Shown: positions 1 to 5,152, counted from the stretch's first letter. The stretch is 5,390 bases of DNA from Actinomycetota bacterium (GCA_018268695.1 JAFDWD010000442.1:1-5390); one strand, 5' to 3'. Notes: a model not told the origin generated them from the sequence alone. Numbers and translations are program-made.

Positions 1-1241
1 AGCCAACTGAACATCCCGGCGACGAACATGTGGTGGGCCCAGACCGAGTAGCTGAGGACGATGATGGCGATCAGCGAGAGTGACATCAGCCGGTAGCCGA
101 AGATGGGTTTTCGGGAGTTGGTCGAGATCACCTCGCTGATGATCCCGAAGCCGGGGATGATCATGATGTAGACGGCCGGGTGTGAGTAGAACCAGAAGAT
201 GTGCTGGTAGCTGACGACGTCCCCCCCACCGCCGAACTGGAAGAAGTTGGTGTGGGCGACGCGGTCGAAGAGGACCATCATCTGCACCCCGGCGAGGAAC
301 GGGGTCGCGGCGACGACCAGCAATGAGGTGGCGAGGTTGGCCCAGACCAGCAGCGGCATCCGCCAGAAGGTCATCCCCGGCGCCCGCATGGTGATAATCG
401 TGACCAGGAAGTTGAGCGCCGCGAGGATCGAGGAGAAGCCCGCGAACTGGAGGCCGATGTTGAAGAAGGACTGGCCGAGTGGCGCACCGGTCGAGAGCGG
501 CGCGTAGCCGGTCCAGCCTGCGTCGAAGGCGCCGCCGGGGACCAGGAAGCTCGAGAGGAAGATGATCCCGGCAAGCGGCAGCAGCCAGAAGCTCAGCGCG
601 TTGAGGCGCGGAAACGCCATATCCGGCGCGCCGAGCATCAGCGGCAGCACGTAGTTGGCGATCCCGGCGAAGACCGGGATCACGAAGAGGAAGATCATGA
701 TCGCGGCATGGGTGGAGAACAGGGTGTTGTAGGTGCCGGCGCCGACGATCTGGGTCCCCGGCTGCGCGAGCTCGGCGCGGATCACCATCGCGATCAGACC
801 ACCCACGAAGAAGAAGAAGAAGGTAGTGACGATGTACTGGATACCGATCACCTTGTGGTCGGTGTTGAAGGTGAAGTAGTCACGCCAGGTGGCGGCACCG
901 TGGTCGGCGTGATCGTCGACCTTGGTGGGCAGTCCCGCCGCCCAGCGCAGCCAGTAGTCGAAGGCACCGAAGCCGAGGAGGAAGCCGAGCGGAGCCGTGA
1001 AGAGGGGGACCACGATGTGGGGGTAACCGGTCTGTTCGGTCTGCCAGACACCAAGGCCGGAGATCGCCCGCAGCCCGACGACCAAGGCGACGCCGAAGCC
1101 CGCTCCGATGATCGCCCCACCGATCCCCCGCAGCCACTTACGCAGAAGCTCGTCGCCGGAGACTCCGAATCCGGGAGTTTGGGGATCGGCCGCGCCGCGG
1201 TGGGTAGCTGGTCGTGAGCCTTGGAGCGCGCTGTCCGCCAT
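1..1241 (-). CDS. ctaD: Cytochrome c oxidase subunit I, A2-type (caa3-like), 3' end outside window
   Basis: Catalytic subunit of a proton-pumping aa3-family oxygen reductase in the cytoplasmic membrane; it holds low-spin heme a and the heme a3/CuB site that reduces O2 to water. Seen directly: low-spin heme ligand H178 (FSTHAAIM), the NY...GAPDMAFPRLN stretch giving the D-channel equivalents N196, D207 and N214, the CuB ligand and crosslinked tyrosine H354 and Y358 in YSHPAVY, and the CuB pair H403-H404 (WAHHMF). A356 replaces the glutamate of the usual HPEVY, and Y352-S353 precede it; known family work makes YSHP the mark of A2 oxidases. Residues 1-120 are an extension before the canonical TDHKVIGI start of helix 1, with two extra hydrophobic segments (about 38-62 and 76-100). 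Start ATG at 1241 has only a weak GGA ribosome site. The heme a3 ligand and K-channel residues lie beyond the left edge. No subunit II gene precedes it. Confidence 0.97.
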   Translation of the reverse strand, partial: MADSALQGSRPATHRGAADPQTPGFGVSGDELLRKWLRGIGGAIIGAGFGVALVVGLRAISGLGVWQTEQTGYPHIVVPLFTAPLGFLLGFGAFDYWLRWAAGLPTKVDDHADHGAATWRDYFTFNTDHKVIGIQYIVTTFFFFFVGGLIAMVIRAELAQPGTQIVGAGTYNTLFSTHAAIMIFLFVIPVFAGIANYVLPLMLGAPDMAFPRLNALSFWLLPLAGIIFLSSFLVPGGAFDAGWTGYAPLSTGAPLGQSFFNIGLQFAGFSSILAALNFLVTIITMRAPGMTFWRMPLLVWANLATSLLVVAATPFLAGVQMMVLFDRVAHTNFFQFGGGGDVVSYQHIFWFYSHPAVYIMIIPGFGIISEVISTNSRKPIFGYRLMSLSLIAIIVLSYSVWAHHMFVAGMFSW

Positions 1242-1283
1242 CAAACGTCCGATCGGTGTCTTTTTCCCACTTGCTTTGGGTAA

Positions 1284-1311
1284 ATTAACACCGGCAGGTG
1301 CCGTTGGTCAA
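1284..1311 (-). promoter_or_regulatory. Candidate sigma70-type promoter of ctaD with a dyad in the spacer
   Basis: On the minus strand TTGACC (1311-1306, five of six to TTGACA) is followed after 16 bp by GTTAAT (1289-1284, four of six to TATAAT); TAATTT two bases further on is an alternative -10 with an 18-bp spacer. This is the only AT-rich pocket upstream of ctaD. Transcription would start near 1277, giving a leader of about 36 nt. The spacer holds a short dyad, CACC-ggca-GGTG (1289-1300), and the -35 lies in another, GTTG-gt-CAAC (1303-1312), so an operator over the promoter is possible. The call rests on motif reading alone. Confidence 0.5.
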
Positions 1312-1383
1312 CCCCGGGCACCGAGGGATCGGGTCGAGGGGTGGCTAGGAACACCCATTGCAGTGGGGTCATCCGTGCCGGAG

Positions 1384-1704
1384 ACTCAGACTCATGAGCC
1401 AGATCGCAGTGCGCTGCCATCCCTACGCCCCCGTCGCCACCGAGGAACTGCAGAAGTGGCTGACCGCAGAGGTCGGAAGGCTGCGTGAAGAGGCCCCCGA
1501 TGCGGCGATCCGCCTCCTGCGTCTCTCCCAGGCCGGCCCGGAGGGCGAGATCGGGGTCGGCTGGCAGATCGAGCTCGGCCTCACCCTTCCCGAAGCCCCC
1601 CTGGACCAGAAGAGCCTCTCCGAGCTGCTCGGCGACCTGCGCCTACTCGGTCTCCAGCCATCTGTTCTGCGGGCCCAGGATTTGCCCGCGTAGGGAGTCT
1701 GAGT
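1384..1704. repeat. 10-bp inverted repeat flanking the 99-aa gene
   Basis: ACTCAGACTC at 1384-1393 fills the space between the GGAG ribosome site and the ATG of the small gene. Its exact reverse complement GAGTCTGAGT lies at 1695-1704, one base after the stop codon. The left arm is part of a tandem GACTCA repeat (1383-1394). In mRNA the two arms could pair and mask the start region. Several 10-bp matches are expected by chance in a window this size, so only the position makes it notable. Confidence 0.4.
1394..1693 (+). CDS. Conserved-looking small protein of unknown function (99 aa), divergent from ctaD
   Basis: I do not recognise this 99-residue protein. It looks genuinely coding: strong G/C third positions, amphipathic segments, and a GGAG ribosome site (1380-1383) 10 nt before ATG. 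An in-frame TTG at 1358 would add 12 residues but has no ribosome site. Predicted order is strand (3-8), helix (16-34, charged and amphipathic, QKWLTAEVGRLREE), strand (38-46), strand (53-64, alternating polar and hydrophobic), helix (71-85), strand (88-95). This beta-alpha-beta-beta-alpha-beta order suggests a ferredoxin-like fold, so a small ligand-binding or dimerising protein. There is no signal peptide, membrane segment or Cys cluster; the single Cys is C8. It sits back to back with ctaD across 152 bp, so co-regulation is possible. Its function is unknown. Confidence 0.75.
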   Translation: MSQIAVRCHPYAPVATEELQKWLTAEVGRLREEAPDAAIRLLRLSQAGPEGEIGVGWQIELGLTLPEAPLDQKSLSELLGDLRLLGLQPSVLRAQDLPA

Positions 1705-1802
1705 TTGTATCCCGAGCGGGGAGGGTGCAAGCGAGCGAGGCTTTGTGCGGTTGGGTATCGAAGCCCATTGAAGGTGGTTACACAGAGTGGGACGATGGAC
1801 GC

Positions 1803-1991
1803 ATGGTCGACCCAGGATCTCCAACCGCTCCTTCCGATGCGAAGCCCGCCCCAGCCCAGGAGAAAGCGACGACGATCTCGGAGTCGACGCGCGCAGACGA
1901 GATCGGATGCGCCTCCTTTCCGGCCAGCGACCCCCCGGCCGTCTGGACCTGGGAAGTCAAGAGCACGGTGACGGCACCCGAGGCGCCGTGA
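1803..1991 (+). CDS. Small FPASDPPA-motif protein (62 aa), function unknown
   Basis: A 62-residue protein from ATG 1803 to TGA 1991. Residues 1-30 are rich in Pro, Ala, Ser, Thr and charged residues and look disordered. Residues 32-48 (DEIGCASFPASDPPAVW) match a motif I know from many short uncharacterised bacterial proteins, in which an acidic helix turn is followed by S/T-FPASDPP-A/S and an aromatic residue; no function is established to my knowledge. The match is too specific to be chance and sets both frame and strand. The start is less certain: no clear ribosome site precedes ATG 1803 (only a weak GTGGGA at about 1788-1793). No signal peptide or membrane segment is seen. It lies 109 bp after the 99-aa gene, same strand, and ends at a strong hairpin. 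Confidence 0.75.
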   Translation: MVDPGSPTAPSDAKPAPAQEKATTISESTRADEIGCASFPASDPPAVWTWEVKSTVTAPEAP

Positions 1992-2016
1992 GCGGGGCAA
2001 GGGTCGACTTCCCCGC
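1992..2016. terminator. Hairpin between convergent genes, possible bidirectional terminator
   Basis: GCGGGG (1992-1997) pairs with CCCCGC (2011-2016). Inside, after a one-base bulge, AAG (1999-2001) pairs with CTT (2008-2010), leaving a 6-nt loop. It begins right after the TGA of the 62-aa gene and faces the end of the 165-aa gene. No T-tract follows on either strand, so it is not a textbook intrinsic terminator, though high-GC actinobacteria often lack T-tracts. Confidence 0.45.
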
Positions 2017-2043
2017 CGCTCCCAATCACCAGCCCGAGTTAAC

Positions 2044-2056
2044 GGCTCTGCGAGCC
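2044..2056 (-). terminator. Short hairpin just after the 165-aa gene
   Basis: GGCTC (2044-2048) and GAGCC (2052-2056) form a perfect 5-bp stem with a 3-nt loop. On the minus strand it begins one base after the TGA of the 165-aa gene. There is no T-run; GTTAAC follows. With the hairpin at 1992-2016 it may end minus-strand transcripts. Confidence 0.3.
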
Positions 2057-2057
2057 A

Positions 2058-2555
2058 TCACTCGCCGTTGCCGGAGTTGGGTTCAAGCGCGGCCAACGCC
2101 CTATGGGCTGCGGTCTTGAGGTCGGGGTTGCCGTCCGGGTTGTAAAGAGGGCCGCTCCCGTCGGTCAGCAAGATGTTCGTCTTGGCCGCGCCCTGGGCGC
2201 TGATCGGCAGGTGGCCCCGCATCCGATAGGCCAACTTCTCCAGGGCGGGCCCGGCGTCGCGGACCGCCTGAGTACGCACCGGGACCTGGGCCGTGTGAAG
2301 CGCGGGTCGCTCGCCTTGGCGCCGGGCTCGGTCGAGGCCGGAGGCCATTTTCAAGCGTGACTCCCGTGACAGGAGGATCTGTGCACGCTCGACAAGCAGG
2401 GGGTCGGAATCCGGCCTCACTCCTGCCGCTAGTTCTTCGTCGAGACGAGGACGGCCAAACTGGGCGCGCATGAAGCGAAGGCGGCGCCGCACCCGGGTGG
2501 AAGCGGCGGAGAGGCCGGACCGGGCGGGCCTGGATTGCTGCGGAGCCTGATACAT
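2058..2555 (-). CDS. Uncharacterised basic protein (165 aa) downstream of the response regulator
   Basis: A protein of 165 residues. The start is set by a full AGGAGG 10 nt before ATG 2555; the open frame extends upstream to 2654 but that part has no ribosome site and covers the structured gap. Residues 1-20 look disordered. Residues 21-31 are a basic patch (RVRRRLRFMRA), followed by helical segments with LDEELAAG (38-45), SDPLLVERAQILLSRESR (50-67), VPVRTQAV (91-98), AGPALEKLAYRMRG (101-114) and a TDGSGPLY turn (131-138), then a C-terminal helix LKTAAHRALAALE. From memory this resembles a family of hypothetical proteins common in Solirubrobacter-like actinobacteria that begins RRLRFLRA and ends with DG-x-x-PLY; no function is known to me. 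No Cys, membrane segment or signal peptide is seen. It lies 123 bp after the response regulator on the same strand, so either an operon partner or separately transcribed. Confidence 0.8.
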   Translation of the reverse strand: MYQAPQQSRPARSGLSAASTRVRRRLRFMRAQFGRPRLDEELAAGVRPDSDPLLVERAQILLSRESRLKMASGLDRARRQGERPALHTAQVPVRTQAVRDAGPALEKLAYRMRGHLPISAQGAAKTNILLTDGSGPLYNPDGNPDLKTAAHRALAALEPNSGNGE

Positions 2556-2565
2556 CTGATCGGAA

Positions 2566-2571
2566 CCTCCT
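2566..2571 (-). promoter_or_regulatory. Strong Shine-Dalgarno of the 165-aa gene
   Basis: AGGAGG on the minus strand, 10 nt before the ATG at 2555. It decides the start among several in-frame candidates, including one at 2654, and suggests efficient translation independent of the upstream gene. Confidence 0.75.
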
Positions 2572-2583
2572 GACTCGCGGTGA

Positions 2584-2655
2584 GGCCCATCACGGGCCAT
2601 CGACCTCAAGCATCGGTCACCTCGCCGACCACGGCCATGGGTGTTTTGGCCCATG
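2584..2655 (-). other. Structured gap between the response regulator and the 165-aa gene
   Basis: Two perfect hairpins lie in this 123-bp gap: CATGGG (2636-2641) with CCCATG (2650-2655) around an 8-nt loop, and GGCCC (2584-2588) with GGGCC (2594-2598) around a 5-nt loop. Neither is followed by a T-run on the minus strand. They could attenuate read-through or protect a processed end of the kinase-regulator transcript. I see no convincing promoter here. Confidence 0.35.
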
Positions 2656-2678
2656 TTTCTCGCGGTCCGTGTATTGCC

Positions 2679-3338
2679 TCAGGCCTCCACAAGGCCTCGC
2701 CTGATCGCGTAGCGGGTCAGCTCGACCCGATTGCGCATCCCCAGCTTCTCGAGCATGTTGGCTCGGTGGCGGTCGACCGTCTTCTTGCTGATCACCAGAA
2801 GCTCGGCAATCTCCTCGCTGGTATGACCCTCGGCGATCAGCTTGACCACTTCAAGCTCGCGGGGAGTGAGCGGATCCTCCGGGATCGTCTCCCCTCGCCG
2901 CGCCCCGTCCAGATAGTCCCGGACCAGAGTGGTCAAGGCGGCCGGGTAGAGAAAGGGCTCTCCGCGCATCGTCGCCCTGCACGCCTCGATCAGATCGCGA
3001 TTGGCGACCGACTTCAACACGTAGCCCGATGCGCCCGCCTTCAGTGCTTCGAACAGGTACTGCTCGTTCTCGTGCATCGACAGCATCAGGATCCGCAGCT
3101 CGGGCCGCCTTCGACTGATCTCCCTGGCGGCCTGAAGACCGGTCATGACCGGCATCGAGACATCGAGGATCGCCAGGTTGGCCTCTCCGGCCAGCGCCAG
3201 CTTGACGGCCTCGGCGCCATCGCCGGCCTCGGCGACGACCTCGATGTCGGGGGCCGCGTTCAGCACCATCCGCAAGCCCTCGCGCACGACCACGTGGTCG
3301 TCCACGAGCAGGACCTTGGTCTTAAGCGGGACCGGCAT
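2679..3338 (-). CDS. NarL/FixJ-family two-component response regulator
   Basis: A 219-residue cytoplasmic transcription factor activated by phosphotransfer from its kinase. The receiver domain (about 7-122) has the acidic pair D13-D14 (VLLVDDH), phospho-acceptor D59 (LAILDVSMP), switch S87 and K109 (YVLKS), so it should be fully phosphorylatable. After a linker, the LuxR-type helix-turn-helix (about 155-216) reads PLTPRELEVVKLIAEGHTSEEIAELL and then SKKTVDRHRANMLEKLG, with the recognition helix at SKKTVDRHRANM. Length and domain order are normal for the family. The start is ATG 3338, 6 nt after a strong GGAGG; it overlaps the kinase stop by 17 nt, implying translational coupling. DNA targets are unknown; its own operon and the divergent Usp gene are natural candidates. 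Confidence 0.96.
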   Translation of the reverse strand: MPVPLKTKVLLVDDHVVVREGLRMVLNAAPDIEVVAEAGDGAEAVKLALAGEANLAILDVSMPVMTGLQAAREISRRRPELRILMLSMHENEQYLFEALKAGASGYVLKSVANRDLIEACRATMRGEPFLYPAALTTLVRDYLDGARRGETIPEDPLTPRELEVVKLIAEGHTSEEIAELLVISKKTVDRHRANMLEKLGMRNRVELTRYAIRRGLVEA

Positions 3339-4434
3339 CCGCCTCCTCCCAGGGCAGCTCGAGGCGCACCGTCGTGCCCTGGCCGGGCCGCGAGCCGATC
3401 TCCAACTTCCCGTGGACCAGCCGTGCCCGTTCGCGCATCCCACTGATGCCAGCAGTGTGCGCCGGGAGGCCGGCCGGTAGACCGCGACCATCGTCGACGA
3501 CCGAGAGGGTGAGGTTTTGGCCGTCCACGCCCAGGCTGACCGTCGCCAACGCGGCCCCGGAATGGCGAACGACGTTGGTCAGGCTCTCCTGGGCCACGCG
3601 GTAGATGACCAGCTCCAATCCAGGAGAGAGCTCAGGCGGTCTTTCGAAGTGCCGCTCGATACGCAGGTCGCCCTGCGAGGCCTGACGTGAGCAGAGGGAG
3701 ATCAGCGCGTTGACCAGGCCGAGGTCGTCGAGAGCCTCGGGCCTCAGCTCGCGAGCGATGCGGCGTACTTCGTCGAGACTGCCGCGGACGGCGTCGGCGA
3801 TTCGGCGCAGGTCTTCGGGGGAGTCATGGCCGCTGTCGGCGGCGTGCTCTATCTGGATCGCCGCCGCCGTCAGCGTCTGTCCGATCTCGTCGTGCAACTC
3901 GGCGGCCAGCCGCTGGCGCTCGCCCTCCTGGGCGCCCAGCGCGACCCGGGCGCTCTCGTCTCGCTCATGCTCGAGTCGGCCGAGCAACTCGTTGAAGGCA
4001 TCGGTGAATGCGCCGACGTCCGGGCCGTAGGGGCCGATGTCGGTGATCCGCTCCCCCGGGTCGTCGGGATCGATCTCCTTTATCGCCGCGGTCAACCTCC
4101 GGACCGGAGCCAGCACCCTTCTCAGGACCCAGAGATTGGCAGACAGCATCAGGACCAGGCCACCGATCACGATCGCGAGCTGCTCCAGCGCGATCGGGGC
4201 GTGGATGGTCACCGGCGTCACTGCCAGCGCCACCGCGGCGGCCACCATGATCAAGGCGCTGGCGAAGAATGCGCGCCACAGGAGCGGCAGACGCTTGTCG
4301 GGCATAGATCGAAGAGGGGCGAGGCCTGAGACAACCGCGCCGGGACGCGGCTCCACGCCCTTGGTCACGGTCGGATCGTCGACGATGTCATCGACCCCAC
4401 TGTCCTTGGTCGACCGGCGGGGGTCAATGGGCAT
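3322..4434 (-). CDS. HisKA_3-type sensor histidine kinase with HAMP domain
   Basis: A 370-residue membrane kinase pairing with the overlapping regulator. Order: polar N-terminal tail (1-48), membrane helix (about 50-74), an external loop of only about 8 residues, membrane helix (about 83-106), HAMP linker (about 104-157, P110 and DPDDPGE), then dimerisation/phosphoacceptor helix ERQRLAAELHDEIGQTLTA with H181. The HDEIGQ sequence gives D182-x3-Q186, the phosphatase motif of this family, so it should both phosphorylate and dephosphorylate its partner. The ATPase domain has N-box E283/N287 (QESLTNVVRH), G1 box DDGRG (314-318) and G2 box GISGMRE (329-335). With so little outside the membrane, sensing is probably membrane-embedded or through the tail. 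The start is uncertain: ATG 4434 has no ribosome site at normal distance, and ATG 4305, just before the first helix, is the alternative. Confidence 0.95.
   Translation of the reverse strand: MPIDPRRSTKDSGVDDIVDDPTVTKGVEPRPGAVVSGLAPLRSMPDKRLPLLWRAFFASALIMVAAAVALAVTPVTIHAPIALEQLAIVIGGLVLMLSANLWVLRRVLAPVRRLTAAIKEIDPDDPGERITDIGPYGPDVGAFTDAFNELLGRLEHERDESARVALGAQEGERQRLAAELHDEIGQTLTAAAIQIEHAADSGHDSPEDLRRIADAVRGSLDEVRRIARELRPEALDDLGLVNALISLCSRQASQGDLRIERHFERPPELSPGLELVIYRVAQESLTNVVRHSGAALATVSLGVDGQNLTLSVVDDGRGLPAGLPAHTAGISGMRERARLVHGKLEIGSRPGQGTTVRLELPWEEADAGPA
3342..3350 (-). promoter_or_regulatory. Shine-Dalgarno of the response regulator, inside the kinase gene
   Basis: On the minus strand GGGAGGAGG lies directly upstream of ATG 3338, within the last codons of the kinase (encoding PWEEA). 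It fixes the regulator start and supports coupled translation of the two proteins. Confidence 0.7.
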
Positions 4435-4444
4435 CGCAACCCAT
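4424..4444 (-). other. Possible 6-codon leader ORF overlapping the kinase start
   Basis: On the minus strand AGAGGAG (4460-4454) is spaced 9 nt before ATG 4444, which opens MGCDAH and stops at TGA 4424. The kinase ATG at 4434 lies inside it in another frame. The well-placed ribosome site thus belongs to this mini-ORF rather than to the kinase, which is 19 nt from the same site. It could be a coupling leader peptide, chance, or a sign of a sequencing indel. Confidence 0.3.
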
Positions 4445-4464
4445 AGTGCCGATCTCCTCTGGCG

Positions 4465-4470
4465 AGGAGG
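4465..4470 (+). promoter_or_regulatory. Shine-Dalgarno of the universal stress protein gene
   Basis: AGGAGG 8 nt before ATG 4479. A second in-frame-looking ATG at 4471 touches the site directly and is too close to be used, so this site decides the start at 4479. Confidence 0.75.
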
Positions 4471-4478
4471 ATGGCGGC

Positions 4479-5075
4479 ATGCCCCCTTCCCACACCCCGA
4501 CTGAGCTTCCCGATCTCGCCGCGGGCGGTCCCGTATCCCGTGCCCACCCCCTGATCCTCTGCTATGACGGCTCCGAGGACGCCAAGCGTGCGATCGAGCA
4601 CGCGGGTGCCCTCTTCTCCGGTAGTCATGCACTGGTCTTGACCGTGTGGCGGTCGACCACCAGCCTCGGCAGCGTGGGTTGGTCGGGCGCGACAGTCATG
4701 CCGAACTTCGCGGAACTCGACAATGCGGCCTTCGAGGCGGGTGCGACCAGAGCCGATGAGGGCGTGTCGCTCGCGCGCCGGGCGGGCCTCGAGGCCGAGC
4801 CGCTCGCCGTCGAGGCTGACGGCCCGATCTGGGAGGCCATCGTCGAGACCGCCGACCGGCGGCAGGCAGCGGTGATCGTTCTGGGCTGCCGGGGCCTGAC
4901 GGGCCTGCGCTCAATTCTGCTGGGAAGCGTCTCCGGAACGGTTGTCCATCAGGCTCACCGGCCGACCCTGGTGATCCACGGGTCCGGCGACCAGACCGGG
5001 CGGACTTTGGACGATCGGTCCGTCGACGCCCGCCGCATGCGGGCACACGCCTCGGCCACCGAGCCGCGCCGGTGA
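4479..5075 (+). CDS. Universal stress protein (UspA family, ATP-binding type)
   Basis: A 198-residue cytoplasmic protein with one Usp domain. The first strand and loop HPLILCYDGSEDAKRAIEHA (23-42) place D30 at the adenine-binding position. The ATP signature G-x2-G-x9-G-S is intact: G136, G139, G149, S150 in GCRGLTGLRSILLGS, followed by VSGTVVHQAHRPTLVIH, the usual last helix and strand. ATP-binding Usps act as stress-linked regulators or chaperone-like proteins; the exact role differs between paralogues. The domain ends near residue 168; a polar, Arg-rich tail (171-198) follows. A 22-residue N-terminal tail precedes the domain, as is common in actinobacteria. It is divergent from the kinase with 44 bp between start codons, so their promoters must overlap the neighbouring coding regions or the mRNAs have very short leaders. 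The arrangement suggests control by the adjacent response regulator. Confidence 0.95.
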   Translation: MPPSHTPTELPDLAAGGPVSRAHPLILCYDGSEDAKRAIEHAGALFSGSHALVLTVWRSTTSLGSVGWSGATVMPNFAELDNAAFEAGATRADEGVSLARRAGLEAEPLAVEADGPIWEAIVETADRRQAAVIVLGCRGLTGLRSILLGSVSGTVVHQAHRPTLVIHGSGDQTGRTLDDRSVDARRMRAHASATEPRR

Positions 5076-5133
5076 CGCCAGACTCCCTCCGTCCTTCGTC
5101 GCCCCTATGCCGAGAACGTCACGACCACGTCGC

Positions 5134-5152
5134 CGCCCGGCTGCAACGGGCG
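5134..5152 (+). terminator. Hairpin downstream of the Usp gene
   Basis: CGCCCG (5134-5139) and CGGGCG (5147-5152) form a perfect 6-bp stem with a 7-nt loop, 58 bp after the Usp stop. There is no T-run; AACAGACG follows. It is the best candidate for the Usp transcript end, but weak. Confidence 0.3.

Noticed and set aside
221..227. Run of seven C in ctaD as a possible frameshift site.
   Set aside because: It encodes the in-frame Gly run in QFGGGGDVV and the frame remains intact into YSHPAVY and HHMF.
371..1137. Several open frames on both strands inside ctaD (for example 708-1217 plus and 848-1120 minus).
   Set aside because: They overlap a gene with unmistakable catalytic residues and have low-complexity, Arg/Ser/Pro- or Asp/Glu-rich translations typical of shadow frames in high-GC DNA.
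1485..1802. Upstream extension of the 62-aa protein frame to 1485.
   Set aside because: That part overlaps the 99-aa gene in another frame and its translation is Arg/Ser/Pro-rich shadow sequence; only the part after ATG 1803 resembles the motif family.
2580..3446. A 288-codon plus-strand frame opposite the response regulator.
   Set aside because: It mirrors the regulator's codons, gives a His/Gln/Arg-rich translation with no domain, and the opposite strand has a complete receiver and HTH domain.
3826..4329. A 167-codon plus-strand frame opposite the kinase.
   Set aside because: Antisense shadow of a complete HisKA_3/HATPase gene, with no ribosome site or recognisable domain.
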